From: Leptolinea tardivitalis
GTDB taxonomy: Bacteria; Chloroflexota; Anaerolineae; Anaerolineales; Anaerolineaceae
DNA length: 64,000 nucleotides
Direction: 5' to 3'
NCBI RefSeq assembly: GCF_001050275.1
Contig: NZ_BBYA01000008.1
Coordinates: 1-64,000, forward strand
In this document: positions 44,741 to 54,054 of the stretch, in pieces
Numbering within the stretch: the stretch's first letter is position 1
How the letters are laid out: every line of letters begins with the position of its first letter
Notes under the pieces: generated by a model
Seen by the model: only the letters and a program-made list of their open reading frames with translations
The model's database searches: none
Told to the model about the DNA's origin: nothing
Translations under genes and position numbers: made by a program

Positions 44741-45475
44741 TTATACAGGCGGCCACGGAAATTGACGGCGGGTGTTATCTGATTCGGGAAATGTTTTTAC
44801 TGAAAGGATATGGGAAGCCCGGGCGGCCAGTGCTTTAATCTCGCGTACCCGCAGGAATTGACGCAATTCGTCAAATAATTCGTTTCCTGTATATAGCTTC
44901 GGAAGGATCTTCTCCAGGTCTGAAAGCAGATTGGATGGTATGAGCTGACCGGAAAAGTCCCAGATCACCGTTCGGAGTTTGTCTTCCACATGAAAACAAA
45001 CTCCGTGATCTATGCCATAAATATGACGGTCTTTCGACCAGATGATGTGGCTCCCCTTGCGATCGGCGTTATTGATCAGCCAGTCAAATAAAGCCAGCGG
45101 GCGCAGCATATCCTTCTCTTCGGGCGTCAGGTTGAAATAGTGATGCTGCGGATCATGGTCAATGAACTGCTGAACTGAACCGGCACCAAAAGGAAGTCCT
45201 TTCTTTCGGAATACAGTTGGTGGAACCAGATGCCAGCCAATGGCTTCACTTAGACGATAGGCTGCCACTTCACGTTTAGACAGGCTTCCTTCAGGGAAAT
45301 CCCAGAGAGGGGCTTCACCGCGAACCGGTTTATAGACAGCCTGCATTTCACCTGTTGATGATTGCAAAGATAAGAAAAAAGTATAGTTCGATCCATTGAC
45401 AAATTGCCCTGCTAATGTGCAGGGAGCTGTCATCAAATGATCAAGAACGGATTCTGTTGAAATTGCGTCAGGCAT
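44741..45475 (-). CDS. SCO1664-family PI3/PI4-kinase-like protein
   Basis: Protein of 244 residues with a small kinase-like fold: FDWLINNADRKGSHIIWSKDRHIYGIDHGVCF carries the catalytic loop Asp and Asn and the metal Asp, as in the SCO1664 family found mainly in Actinobacteria. N-terminal AVYKPVRGEAPLWDFPEGSL gives the Lys of the ATP site. The start is ATG 45475, one codon after a TTG at 45478. In Actinobacteria this family clusters with DUF3090 and a histidine-phosphatase-type protein; here DUF3090 is adjacent (12 nt apart in the same order) but the third partner is missing. Function unknown; presumably kinase or ligase activity on a small molecule. Confidence 0.8.
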   Translation of the reverse strand: MPDAISTESVLDHLMTAPCTLAGQFVNGSNYTFFLSLQSSTGEMQAVYKPVRGEAPLWDFPEGSLSKREVAAYRLSEAIGWHLVPPTVFRKKGLPFGAGSVQQFIDHDPQHHYFNLTPEEKDMLRPLALFDWLINNADRKGSHIIWSKDRHIYGIDHGVCFHVEDKLRTVIWDFSGQLIPSNLLSDLEKILPKLYTGNELFDELRQFLRVREIKALAARASHILSVKTFPESDNTRRQFPWPPV

Positions 45476-45489
45476 CAAACCATCAACGG

Positions 45490-46017
45490 TTAATGTTTAT
45501 GCCCGTTCTTCTTAGGACAGAAATGACCTTCGGGATCCATGGGTTCACCACACTGCGGGCAGAGCGGGCGTCCACGACCGGTTACTTCTAATCCCCAGGC
45601 GCATAACGCCATGATCTGGCTGCGTGTGCACCACATACGAATCACACTGGCATCTTCCTGGTCGAGTTCAGTCCCCAGAATTTCGCGGGCGACCAGAATG
45701 ATGATGTCCCGGTCTGGTGCGTAAGCTAACCCCAATTCGCCCACCCGGAACAAAGGATCTACCGGCGGGTTGATATGCATTTTGGTTTCATCGTATTCTG
45801 CTGTGGCATCGGGCAGGTCAGGATATTTACTGGCAACTTCTTCAAGGTATTGTTCCAGTCCGATAGCCAGTGATTGGATCTGTACCTTTTCCACCAGAAG
45901 TGTATAGGCTTTGTTTTTTTGCCAGGCTTGCAGGTAGAAGGTGCGCTGACCGGGCTGCCCGATCGCATCAGTTGTAATATGTGTGACAGGATCCAAATCC
46001 AAGTCTATTCGGGGCAT
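45490..46017 (-). CDS. DUF3090-family protein
   Basis: Protein of 175 residues matching DUF3090: an N-terminal VTHITTDAIGQPGQRTFYLQAW, a central VREL-like region (FRVGELGLAYAPDRDIIILVAREI) and a C-terminal zinc-knuckle pair CPQCGEPMDPEGHFCPKKNGH (Cys-x2-Cys ... Cys-x5-His). Members occur in Actinobacteria next to the SCO1664 family; the same pairing here is notable for Chloroflexota. Function unknown. AAGGAT precedes ATG 46017. Confidence 0.85.
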   Translation of the reverse strand: MPRIDLDLDPVTHITTDAIGQPGQRTFYLQAWQKNKAYTLLVEKVQIQSLAIGLEQYLEEVASKYPDLPDATAEYDETKMHINPPVDPLFRVGELGLAYAPDRDIIILVAREILGTELDQEDASVIRMWCTRSQIMALCAWGLEVTGRGRPLCPQCGEPMDPEGHFCPKKNGHKH

Positions 46018-46084
46018 AGGTCCATCCTTTCCTAGATACGAGTATACCAGAGCACCGAATAGAGAATTTATTCCTGTATAGCGA

Positions 46085-46909
46085 TTAGCCTTTATTTGAC
46101 GTCAGATGATCGGATGAATCCCACCGGGCTTTTTCGACAGTGGCAAAATATTTTATAGATGCGGGAACCATGTTCTGCATTCTCTTAAGGTCCCCCGTTG
46201 TATAAAGCTGAATGGTTCTCGGCTTGTGAGGTAAACGGGCAGATGCAGGAAGCACTCGGGCAGCCTGACGCGCAACGGCGGGTGCAGGGTCGATCACCCG
46301 CACCTGCGGACCGCAGATCTTTTCTATCATAGGGATGACAAAGGGGAAGTGCGTGCAACCGAGAACAACCGTATCAATACCCTTCTCGAGCATGGGTACC
46401 AGAGCCTTTTCAAGAATCCGGCGAGTTTCTGGCCCGTCCAAATGGCCTGCTTCAATTTCTTCCACCAATCCCGGGCAGGTATCTTCAAGCACAGTCACTC
46501 CATTGGCGAAACGTTCCACCACGGAGGCATACAAAGCCCCCTGGAATGTAGCGGGTGTGGCAATAACACCAACCACCCCAGATTGGGTTTGTTCTGCTGC
46601 CGGTTTTACAGCCGGTTCCATACCGACAAACGGGATATTCGGGTAGGCTTTTCGTAATTCATGCAGTGCTGCCGCAGAGGCTGTATTGCAGGCTACGATG
46701 ATCTCGGAGCAATCCTGTTCCAACAGCCATCGGGTGATTTCAAACGAGAATTTTTGAACTTCTTCTAACGGACGTGGGCCGTATGGAACGTGTACCTGAT
46801 CACCAAGAAAAATAAGAGAATGGCCGGGCAGTTCCTGGACTACAGCCCGAAGAACGGAAAGTCCCCCAACACCTGAATCAAAGATACCAATTCGTGAAAG
46901 ATTGGTCAA
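46085..46909 (-). CDS. murI: Glutamate racemase
   Basis: Supplies D-glutamate for peptidoglycan. 274 residues. Motifs: IGIFDSGVGGLSVLRAV, YGPRPLEEV, IVACNTASAAALHELR with the first catalytic Cys, GVVGVIATPATFQG and VVLGCTHFPFVIPMIEK with the second catalytic Cys. The start codon is TTG at 46909, with GAGGA in the upstream gene's last codons. It is 3 nt after the amidotransferase gene. Confidence 0.96.
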   Translation of the reverse strand: MTNLSRIGIFDSGVGGLSVLRAVVQELPGHSLIFLGDQVHVPYGPRPLEEVQKFSFEITRWLLEQDCSEIIVACNTASAAALHELRKAYPNIPFVGMEPAVKPAAEQTQSGVVGVIATPATFQGALYASVVERFANGVTVLEDTCPGLVEEIEAGHLDGPETRRILEKALVPMLEKGIDTVVLGCTHFPFVIPMIEKICGPQVRVIDPAPAVARQAARVLPASARLPHKPRTIQLYTTGDLKRMQNMVPASIKYFATVEKARWDSSDHLTSNKG

Positions 46910-46912
46910 GAA

Positions 46913-47638
46913 TTAATCCTCAGGATTGGCCGCCCTTACAAAGGCAGAAAAAATTGCCTGATCAGAAGGTGATTCAGGCAGGCATTCCGGATGCCATTGA
47001 ACACCCAGGAAAAATGGATGGAACATAAGCTCCACTCCTTCAATTAACCCATCCGGTGCGATGGCTGAAAGTGTGAGATCGGGTGCCAGATCTTTAATTC
47101 CCTGATGATGCATACTGTTGACTTTCATCTGACTTTGCCGGGTGATAGCCGTCAGGTGAGTGCTGATTTTTATCATTACGGAATGAGCCAGGTAATTGCG
47201 CGGCTTTTCCGGGTAACAGGGGTGTTTTAAAGCACCGGGAAGTTGATCGGTAATATCCGTGTAAAGGGTTCCGCCCAGAGCCACATTGATTACCTGCGTT
47301 CCGCGGCAGATCCCCAGAAGAGGATATTTATTTTTGGCGCAGTATTTTGCCAGGGCAATCTCGACTGCATCGCGGGCAGGGTCAATGCCATAGACTTTGG
47401 GATGTGGCAAACCGCCGAAGACTTCGGGGTCAATATCACCGCCGCCGGAAAGAAGAACGCCTTTCATGGATGAGAGTACATCCGAAAGTTTATCCACCGG
47501 GGTATCCATGGGAAAAGCCACCGGCTCGCCACCGGCCCGCCGGATAGATGTGAAATAGGCTTCCTTTAAGTTAAGTTCACGGGTGCGGTCTTTATTTTCA
47601 TCTGCGCTGATGGTTACGCCAATTATTGGTTTATCCAC
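46913..47638 (-). CDS. Class I glutamine amidotransferase, gamma-Glu-GABA hydrolase (PuuD) type
   Basis: Protein of 241 residues in the peptidase C26 group. Nucleophile Cys in LLGICRGTQVINVALGG, catalytic His in FFLGVQWHPEC followed by ESP. It probably hydrolyses gamma-glutamyl amides, as PuuD does; the substrate is unproved. The start is GTG 47638 with GGAGAGGG upstream; the longer frame to 47704 crosses the rplS terminator. It is followed by murI. Confidence 0.87.
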   Translation of the reverse strand: MDKPIIGVTISADENKDRTRELNLKEAYFTSIRRAGGEPVAFPMDTPVDKLSDVLSSMKGVLLSGGGDIDPEVFGGLPHPKVYGIDPARDAVEIALAKYCAKNKYPLLGICRGTQVINVALGGTLYTDITDQLPGALKHPCYPEKPRNYLAHSVMIKISTHLTAITRQSQMKVNSMHHQGIKDLAPDLTLSAIAPDGLIEGVELMFHPFFLGVQWHPECLPESPSDQAIFSAFVRAANPED

Positions 47639-47668
47639 TGATCCCTCTCCGGTCCTAATTAGCAAAAT

Positions 47669-47695
47669 GGGTGCAACCTCGGCGTAGGCTGCACC
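47669..47695 (-). terminator. Hairpin after rplS
   Basis: GGGTGCA / TGCACCC arms with partial pairing continuing inward. On the minus strand only ATTTTGC follows, so it is a weak terminator or processing hairpin. Confidence 0.45.
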
Positions 47696-47722
47696 CGGAT
47701 ACATTCACAGGGCGAATATGTT

Positions 47723-48070
47723 CTAGGAAAACTTCTGTTTCAAACGGGCGGATTTACCTGTGCGGCCGCGGAGGAAGAACAGGCGGGCGCGGCGAACAAT
47801 ATTATGGCGTTCGACGACTACTTTATCGATACGCGGTGAACGGAGGAGGAAAGAGCGTTCCACTCCAACACCATTGGAGGCCATACGGCGAACTGTGAAG
47901 GAAGAATTGGTTCCGTTATTCTTTACATAAAGTACGGTACCTTTAAATTCCTGAATACGTTCGCGGTTGCCTTCTTTAATTTTTACATGAACTGAGACGG
48001 TATCTCCGGCTCGCAGTTCGGGGATATTTGGATTAACAGGGGCCTCAACGGCTTTCAACAGGTCGCTCAT
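47723..48070 (-). CDS. rplS: Ribosomal protein L19
   Basis: Large-subunit protein of 115 residues at the interface of the subunits. Motifs: FRAGDTV-like [49 protein letters not shown] and [20 protein letters not shown]. The start is ATG 48070 with AAGGAA upstream; the longer frame to 48121 is rejected. The usual neighbours trmD, rimM and rpsP are absent. An extended -10 promoter is about 75 nt upstream. Confidence 0.97.
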   Translation of the reverse strand: MSDLLKAVEAPVNPNIPELRAGDTVSVHVKIKEGNRERIQEFKGTVLYVKNNGTNSSFTVRRMASNGVGVERSFLLRSPRIDKVVVERHNIVRRARLFFLRGRTGKSARLKQKFS

Positions 48071-48141
48071 TGTTATTATTCCTTCCGAGAAAATACCAAA
48101 TCCACGTCGCCGGACGTTCAATTCAAACGGCGCGACCGCAG

Positions 48142-48150
48142 ATTATAACA
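48142..48150 (-). promoter_or_regulatory. Extended -10 promoter of rplS
   Basis: TGT-TATAAT on the minus strand (-10 at 48147-48142), a match to the extended -10 form. No clear -35. Confidence 0.5.
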
Positions 48151-48235
48151 CGAATTTACAAAGAATTATGGAAAGAACTACGGCAAAAACAGGTACCTTG
48201 TTGCGAGTAGTCATCATTTCAGCTCTTCGATCCCC

Positions 48236-48277
48236 AAAAATGACACCGGGGAAATCTTTTCAGCGTCCCCGGTGTCA
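48236..48277 (-). terminator. Terminator after the 822-residue protein gene
   Basis: A perfect 12-bp stem TGACACCGGGGA / TCCCCGGTGTCA (48241-48252 and 48266-48277), loop 13 nt, followed on the minus strand by TTTTT. It ends the sigma factor operon. Confidence 0.85.
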
Positions 48278-48321
48278 AATTATACACCTGCAATGTTGCG
48301 ATCGATTTATGAAAAAACAGT

Positions 48322-50790
48322 TTACTTCAGGTACTTGTCTTCCACAGCCTGCACAAACAGACTGACCTTGCGTCCATCTTCCAGACTACCCGAAAATTCC
48401 CATAAAGGCTGTAGTATCCGTGCCGGATGATCTTCCGGAAGGAGGTTTGAAGCAAATTGCATTGAGAGATAAGACAACCTGACGTTGGTGATCTTTACCT
48501 GACCGCTGATCATCTCGGAAATCTCCTGTGACGGCATGATCTCAGCCATCTGGGTGGATTCGAGGTCAGTGCCCTCTGATGACTGCCCATTTCTGATAAA
48601 CGTTTCGCGGATCAACGTTTTACCGTTCCATGTCTCTTTTTGAAGTACACCTTCTACTGAGGAGATCTCATTGGGATCATACATTGGTTCATCAAAGGCT
48701 GCAGGTGGGTAATGGAGCGAATTCTTCAATATGTATTGATGACCATCCAGTGTTGTCAGCATCAGTGCTTTTTGACCGTTGAAGTCATCTGTCGTGATTT
48801 TTCCAATCCACACAGATACCTTCTCGTCTGGATATACCTTTTCCCACCGGTCAACAACAATGATGGGTTGTTTCCCTTCCATCTGGTAGGTTCCCCAAAC
48901 CTTCAGGATCATACGTAAATTGTTTTCCAACCCGGTTAATTTGTCTCCGCGCAGATCTGCTGACCAGGAAACATCTCCTTTGTCATCGGTCATTACCAGT
49001 GTAAATTGAGGGATACTGGTTCCATCTGGTTTAATCAGTTTGTAGCCGTTCAATTCACCGGATACTCCTTCAACCTTATCCCCCTGTTTATAAGGGGTTA
49101 CCTGCCCGGGGGCCTCCGCAATAGGATCGCCGGGTTGCAGGTTGTCAAATCCGCCGGTGGTCACATTCCCGTGGTGGTTCATGTATTTTTGGCACATATT
49201 GCCCTCGCCGCCGCCACCGCCGCCTCCTCCACCGCCACCGCCGCCTGCACTGGCGTCAGAATAACTGAAGCCTGAAGAGAAAGATGAGCACAGTGCCGGT
49301 CCGGCGTAGATGGTATTCCACTGCAAACGGCCATCTGGCAAGATAAATCCGGAGATGGATGCCGGTTCGTTTTCTGGAAGCCCATCGGGAGGTTCAGCCA
49401 ATCGTAATGAACGTCCATCTGGTGTTGATAGCGTATATCCAGCCGATGTTCTGGAAAGTAGGCCGATGAATCCCAGGTTCTCAGGAGCAACAGTTGCGGG
49501 TTCCATTACTTCCACATTCAATGATGAAGCCGTTGTCATTTTGCCCAGGATATGCATGGTTTGCTGGTTATCTTCTGTGATATCGGGCAGGTTGCCTTCC
49601 AGAACCAGATTATCCAACATCACTATAGCCGTGCTGCCATCAACCGGGTGTGTTTTCTGTGGAATCCCATAAATTTCAACGCTGTCACCGGCTTTGTATT
49701 GACGTGACCAGACCATATCGGGGGTGGCCGGGGTTAATTGAGAGACCTGATAACCGAATCGTCCGCCGATTTTACCGTTGATTAACGCCTGCCAGGCATC
49801 GCTGGCTGTTCGCAGGGTGTAATTCCCTGCCGGCTCCAAGGACATTCTCTCTCCGCGTACCGAGAGGATGCTTCCATCACCCGAAACAGTCACGATAAAT
49901 TCCGGGTTGGTTGGATCAGTGGATAGCAAAGGAGCACCCTGGTCGAGTTTGCGGTTGATCAGAACTTCATCGGTTTTGAGTATCCCCGGGGAGACAGTAT
50001 ATTCAAAATCAAGCAATTTTTTCTCCTTAAGAAATGCGATGGCTTTCTCCGACATTTGTTCAAATGGCAGGGGTGGCCTGTGTTCATTGGCCGCCATAAA
50101 CACGTCGGGGATGTAGGTGAATGATCGGTTACTACCATACACAGACAATTCGGATTTGCCATCTTTAACCAGGAAAGAGGAGAAATCTGTCTGACCAGAT
50201 AACCGGGCATAGATATGTCCGGCCATTCCAAATTGATTGGCCAGTTTTCGAACACTATCCACATCGAGATCAGTTTTTACCGTGTTCTTATAAACCATGG
50301 CAGAAATGGGTTGGTTGGGTAAAGATGCCTGCAGGGTCCACCGCGCATTGGGAAATTGTTCACTCAAATTTGCACTGGCCTGTACGCTTGAAGGACCTAA
50401 CAATGGCAGGATCGGCAGACTTGTTGGCATTGGACCAGGCGATGCTATGTCGGGAGAACGAGCCCCATCTATTGGTGTGACTGAGGGATTGGGTTGGATG
50501 ACAGGTCGGAAAATGGGGAAACCGAAGAGGATCAAAACAATTACGGCGGCTGAACCAGCCAGGGCAAACCAAAGGCTACGGTGTCGTACCAGACGGCGGT
50601 TATCTCCGGGATGGATTTTCTGCAAACGCTTTGAAAGATCGTTTACAAAATATGGGTCGGGCGGATTGGAATTTGATAATTTCATCAGTTCTTCGACCAA
50701 TTTGACATCTGATTCTGTTGCATCGGCTCCCAGATCATTCCGTAATTCATCGGGGAGAATGTTGGGGCTTTTTCCAAATGGAGTGTTCAT
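48322..50790 (-). CDS. Large membrane-anchored protein next to ECF sigma factor
   Basis: Protein of 822 residues. A cytoplasmic N-terminus of about 70 residues with PDELRNDLGADATESDVKLV, then one membrane helix at 72-95 and a long extracytoplasmic part. This is the layout of an anti-sigma factor, but there is no HXXXCXXC zinc motif. The outer part has repeated beta-rich segments, one with a run of 13 glycines (about 516-528), then a CXX-like region with NMCQKYMNHHG. It overlaps the sigma gene by 4 nt, so is likely to regulate it. The exact role is inferred from the context. Confidence 0.7.
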   Translation of the reverse strand: MNTPFGKSPNILPDELRNDLGADATESDVKLVEELMKLSNSNPPDPYFVNDLSKRLQKIHPGDNRRLVRHRSLWFALAGSAAVIVLILFGFPIFRPVIQPNPSVTPIDGARSPDIASPGPMPTSLPILPLLGPSSVQASANLSEQFPNARWTLQASLPNQPISAMVYKNTVKTDLDVDSVRKLANQFGMAGHIYARLSGQTDFSSFLVKDGKSELSVYGSNRSFTYIPDVFMAANEHRPPLPFEQMSEKAIAFLKEKKLLDFEYTVSPGILKTDEVLINRKLDQGAPLLSTDPTNPEFIVTVSGDGSILSVRGERMSLEPAGNYTLRTASDAWQALINGKIGGRFGYQVSQLTPATPDMVWSRQYKAGDSVEIYGIPQKTHPVDGSTAIVMLDNLVLEGNLPDITEDNQQTMHILGKMTTASSLNVEVMEPATVAPENLGFIGLLSRTSAGYTLSTPDGRSLRLAEPPDGLPENEPASISGFILPDGRLQWNTIYAGPALCSSFSSGFSYSDASAGGGGGGGGGGGGGEGNMCQKYMNHHGNVTTGGFDNLQPGDPIAEAPGQVTPYKQGDKVEGVSGELNGYKLIKPDGTSIPQFTLVMTDDKGDVSWSADLRGDKLTGLENNLRMILKVWGTYQMEGKQPIIVVDRWEKVYPDEKVSVWIGKITTDDFNGQKALMLTTLDGHQYILKNSLHYPPAAFDEPMYDPNEISSVEGVLQKETWNGKTLIRETFIRNGQSSEGTDLESTQMAEIMPSQEISEMISGQVKITNVRLSYLSMQFASNLLPEDHPARILQPLWEFSGSLEDGRKVSLFVQAVEDKYLK
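49206..49247 (-). repeat. GGN codon run encoding poly-Gly
   Basis: Low-complexity stretch of GCC/ACC/TCC trinucleotides on the plus strand (GGN on the minus strand). It could expand or contract by slippage and is the only such tract seen in the window. Confidence 0.8.
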
Positions 50791-51428
50791 TTTTCCTCCA
50801 TATTGACTGCGGGGATCAATTGTTCGCGCAGGTCCTTTATGGCCCGATAGACAAGGTTGCGCACAGCGCCTTCACTTTTCGAGAGGATCTGCCCGGTTTC
50901 TGCTGCGCTAAGCTGGCCGAAAACCCGCAGGCTGAGAGCTTCCACCCGGTCGTGGTCCAGGTGTAATAATGCCTGGCTCACCTGTTGAAGAGTTAACTTA
51001 TGATCGATGGTTTCCTCTAAATTGTTTGTTGCCGCGCAATCTTGAATGACCGGATTATTTTCGGTGCGGCGGTAATGGTCTATCAACTTTCGGCGGGCAA
51101 TACTGAACAACCAGGGAGAAAAATTGCCCTGGTTCCGAAACCCGGAAAGACATTCCAATGCCGAAAGGAATGTTTGTGAGGTCAGGTCTTCTGCTTCCTC
51201 CCGGCTGTTTGTCCGGACGAGATGGTACGCATAAACACGATTAACATACTTCCGGTACAGATCATCAAACGCCTTCGGATCCTGTACGGCGCGAAGTATC
51301 AGACGTTTTTCTTCTTCTGCCTCATCCATGAGAATTGGATTTTGACCTGAAAAAGCTTTGAAAAATCCCTCCATGAGGGCAAGTATGGATACACATCTTT
51401 CAGGCAATGCAATGATTGAATTTGTCAT
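50787..51428 (-). CDS. ECF-type RNA polymerase sigma factor
   Basis: Protein of 213 residues. Sigma-2 region (about 55-120): AFDDLYRKYVNRVYAYHLV, EEAEDLTSQTFLSALECL; sigma-4 region (about 155-205): LDHDRVEALSLRVFGQLSAAETGQILSKSEGAVRNLVYRAIKDLREQL. No sigma-3 domain, so group 4. The start ATG at 51428 follows AAGGGA; M34 (MDEAEEEKR) is an alternative. The gene overlaps the large membrane protein gene, probably its anti-sigma partner. Its target promoter cannot be read from the window. Confidence 0.92.
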   Translation of the reverse strand: MTNSIIALPERCVSILALMEGFFKAFSGQNPILMDEAEEEKRLILRAVQDPKAFDDLYRKYVNRVYAYHLVRTNSREEAEDLTSQTFLSALECLSGFRNQGNFSPWLFSIARRKLIDHYRRTENNPVIQDCAATNNLEETIDHKLTLQQVSQALLHLDHDRVEALSLRVFGQLSAAETGQILSKSEGAVRNLVYRAIKDLREQLIPAVNMEEK

Positions 51429-51549
51429 AACTTTTCCCTTGAACTATGAAAATGAACATGCATGCTGTCTGTAGTTAAAGACGTGCATCGTTTCATTTTG
51501 TCACACTCCCCCGATGGACCCGAATCAATGAGCTCCGGGAAAGGGGCTG

Positions 51550-53409
51550 TCAGTCCAGAGATGCGCGCAGCGAATTAATTACATCAGAATTGATACCCGG
51601 CACTGCCGCCAGTTGTTCGTCACTGGCAGCCAGGATATTCTCAATAGAACCAAATTGTTTTAATAGCGCTTTCCGCCGGGCTGGACCGATTCCCTTAACT
51701 TTATCCAACCGTGAAGCCAGACCTTCTTTTGTCCGGCGGGCGCGATGTGCTGTGATGGCGAACCGATGGGCTTCATCGCGGACTCTTTGGACTAGATACA
51801 GTCCCTGCGAATGCCGTGGAAGAACCAGCGGATCGGATTGATAGGGAAAGAAGATTTCTTCTTCCTGTTTAGCCAGGCCGGCCAATGAGACCATTCCTGT
51901 CAAACCAAGATCTTCTATCACTTTGACGGCACGGCTGAGCTGCCCTTTGCCGCCATCCACAATCAGCAGATCAGGCAGGCGTGAGAATGATTCATCCGGC
52001 TTTTTCCCTACCTCGGTTTGTTCTTGAGCAGATAACCATCGTTTGAACCGGCGGGTCAGTGCTTCTTCCATGCTGGCAAAATCATCAGGCCCCTCAACCG
52101 TCTGAATATTGAACCGACGATACATTTTCTTGTTGGGAACTCCCTGTTCAAAAACTACCATGCTGGCCACTGAATTGGTTCCCTGTGTGTTTGAAATATC
52201 AAAACATTCAATCCGGTTGGGTGGTTCTTCCATCTTAAAAGCCTGTCGCAGTTCATTCAAGGCTTCTGTCTGTCGGTTGGTGTCAGACTGCCATTGATTC
52301 CGCAGGGCAGACAGGGTTTCAACGGCATTGTTTGCAGCCATCTGTACCAGGTCAAAACCCTCACCTTTTGCCGGTACATCGATGCGTACTTTTTCGCCAC
52401 CCCGGCGAGTGTTCAGCCACTCTTCTATTATGCGGTGTTCTTCAATTTCCTGAGGCAATAGAACTCTGGATGGAACTGTGGCTGCATCTGTATAAAATTG
52501 TTTCAAGAATTGCGAAACGACTTCTGCGTCCTTGGCTTCTTCCGTTCCTTCCAGAATGAAGTATTCTCTACCGATCAATTTGCCGCTGCGAATAAAGAAG
52601 ATTTGAACACAGGCTTCTCCATCTGCCCTGGCCATGGCAATGACATCACTATCCACCTGATCAGAGGAAATGACTTTCTGCTTTTCGACAACCTTATCGA
52701 TTGCGTGTATCTGATCCCGGATGGAAGCTGCTTTTTCGAACATCAAATCATCGGCTGCGGTGTTCATCTCTTTTTTCAAACGGCTGACAATCGGATCTGT
52801 ACGCCCGTGCAGGAAACTGCACAGGTCATCGATCATTTGTCGGTAAGATTTTTCGTCGATGGCTCCAATACAGGGTGCCGTGCAAAGTTTGATGTCATGG
52901 TACAGACAGGCGCGCAGATCCTTGCCTGTGATCTCACGGTCACAGGTAAGATAGGGGAAGATGCGGCGCAATACATCCAATGTTTGATGCACTGCCCACA
53001 CGCTGGTATAAGGTCCAAAATAGCGGGAACCATCTTGTACCATCTGGCGGGTGATGGTTACTTTGGGAAAAGGATCAGCCCAATGAACCTTGATATATGG
53101 ATACCGTTTGTCATCTTTCAGACGGATGTTGTATTGCGGCCGGTATCGCTTGATTAGATTCATCTCGAGGATCAGGGCTTCCAACTCTGATCCGACAACA
53201 ATCCATTCAATATTGTTAATATGTTTAACTAACTGGCGGGTCTTGAAATCCAGCCTGTTCTCATTTTGAAAATAACTGCGAACCCGGTTTCGCAGATTTA
53301 TGGCTTTACCTACATAAATAACCGTGCCTTCTACATTCTTATAAATATAGCAGCCGGGTTTTAATGGCAGGTTGTCCAGTATCCCCTGGAGATTGGCCGG
53401 GATATCCAT
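51550..53409 (-). CDS. uvrC: Excinuclease ABC subunit C
   Basis: Makes the dual incision in nucleotide excision repair. 619 residues. GIY-YIG nuclease domain at the N-terminus (GCYIYKNVEGTVIYVGKAINLRNRV), UVR motif near 200 (MNTAADDLMFEKAASIRDQI), the RNase H-like nuclease domain (ECFDISNTQGTNSVASMVVF and IVDGGKGQLSRAVKV) and a C-terminal helix-hairpin-helix pair (VKGIGPARRKALLKQFGSIENI, AAVPGI). 3 nt after the zinc-ribbon gene; part of selD-zinc ribbon-uvrC. Confidence 0.97.
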   Translation of the reverse strand: MDIPANLQGILDNLPLKPGCYIYKNVEGTVIYVGKAINLRNRVRSYFQNENRLDFKTRQLVKHINNIEWIVVGSELEALILEMNLIKRYRPQYNIRLKDDKRYPYIKVHWADPFPKVTITRQMVQDGSRYFGPYTSVWAVHQTLDVLRRIFPYLTCDREITGKDLRACLYHDIKLCTAPCIGAIDEKSYRQMIDDLCSFLHGRTDPIVSRLKKEMNTAADDLMFEKAASIRDQIHAIDKVVEKQKVISSDQVDSDVIAMARADGEACVQIFFIRSGKLIGREYFILEGTEEAKDAEVVSQFLKQFYTDAATVPSRVLLPQEIEEHRIIEEWLNTRRGGEKVRIDVPAKGEGFDLVQMAANNAVETLSALRNQWQSDTNRQTEALNELRQAFKMEEPPNRIECFDISNTQGTNSVASMVVFEQGVPNKKMYRRFNIQTVEGPDDFASMEEALTRRFKRWLSAQEQTEVGKKPDESFSRLPDLLIVDGGKGQLSRAVKVIEDLGLTGMVSLAGLAKQEEEIFFPYQSDPLVLPRHSQGLYLVQRVRDEAHRFAITAHRARRTKEGLASRLDKVKGIGPARRKALLKQFGSIENILAASDEQLAAVPGINSDVINSLRASLD

Positions 53410-53412
53410 AGC

Positions 53413-54033
53413 TTAATTCTTCAGTTCGGGACCGTCCCATTCATGTTCGCAGCGGGAACAAATGAATGATTCTACGATTTTCTTACCGTTTTCCTGTGAG
53501 CGAGCCAGCCAGGGACGAAGACCGAGGTAAACAAAGTATCCACCAATACCGCAGGCCGCCAGGTAACTTATGGAATAGTTCAGAGTAAAGAACCTGAACA
53601 GGGTATAACCCATAACGGCCAGACCAAAAACAATCATCACAGTTCCACTGGTAGTGCCCTGACGTTCCTGGTTCATTGATTTTGTTCGTTCTTGAGTCAC
53701 AGGGTCAATCACCATGACCGTGCGTCTTACAAGATTGGAATTGCATTTGGGGCAGGCGCCTTTAGCCGCGGCCTTTTTCTTTTTATTGCCCTTGATTGAT
53801 GCATCGGAAGAAATATCAAATCCCTCTTTTTCAATGACGCCCGGTTTGATTGAGGCTGCTGTCAGGGCGCCCAATCCGCCGAAAAAGCCGAGGCCGAAGA
53901 CTATGGAAATGATGGCAATTTTTGACCATCCCTGTCTGCCTCGGCGGATGGCAAATGTGCTCGCCCACAGGGGGAAAACCAGGCTGGTGATAAAGAATAA
54001 TCCATAGATTATGGCATCGCGATATTTTTCCAT
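53413..54033 (-). CDS. Membrane protein with two zinc ribbons
   Basis: Protein of 206 residues. Two membrane segments at the N-terminus (about 8-28 and 38-60), a Lys-rich stretch, a CPKC zinc half (GACPKCNSNLVRRT), two more helices (about 128-145 and 152-170), and a second half CSRC (ICSRCEHEWDG) at the C-terminus. The two Cys pairs are split by the middle helices; each may bind zinc by itself or in a dimer. Unknown function. Downstream of selD by 21 nt, upstream of uvrC by 3 nt. Confidence 0.65.
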   Translation of the reverse strand: MEKYRDAIIYGLFFITSLVFPLWASTFAIRRGRQGWSKIAIISIVFGLGFFGGLGALTAASIKPGVIEKEGFDISSDASIKGNKKKKAAAKGACPKCNSNLVRRTVMVIDPVTQERTKSMNQERQGTTSGTVMIVFGLAVMGYTLFRFFTLNYSISYLAACGIGGYFVYLGLRPWLARSQENGKKIVESFICSRCEHEWDGPELKN

Positions 54034-54054
54034 ACATTCACCAAAGGAGAAATT

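Noticed and set aside
49206-49247. CRISPR-like or tandem repeat array
   Set aside because: It is a trinucleotide run inside a coding frame giving poly-Gly, not spaced repeats.
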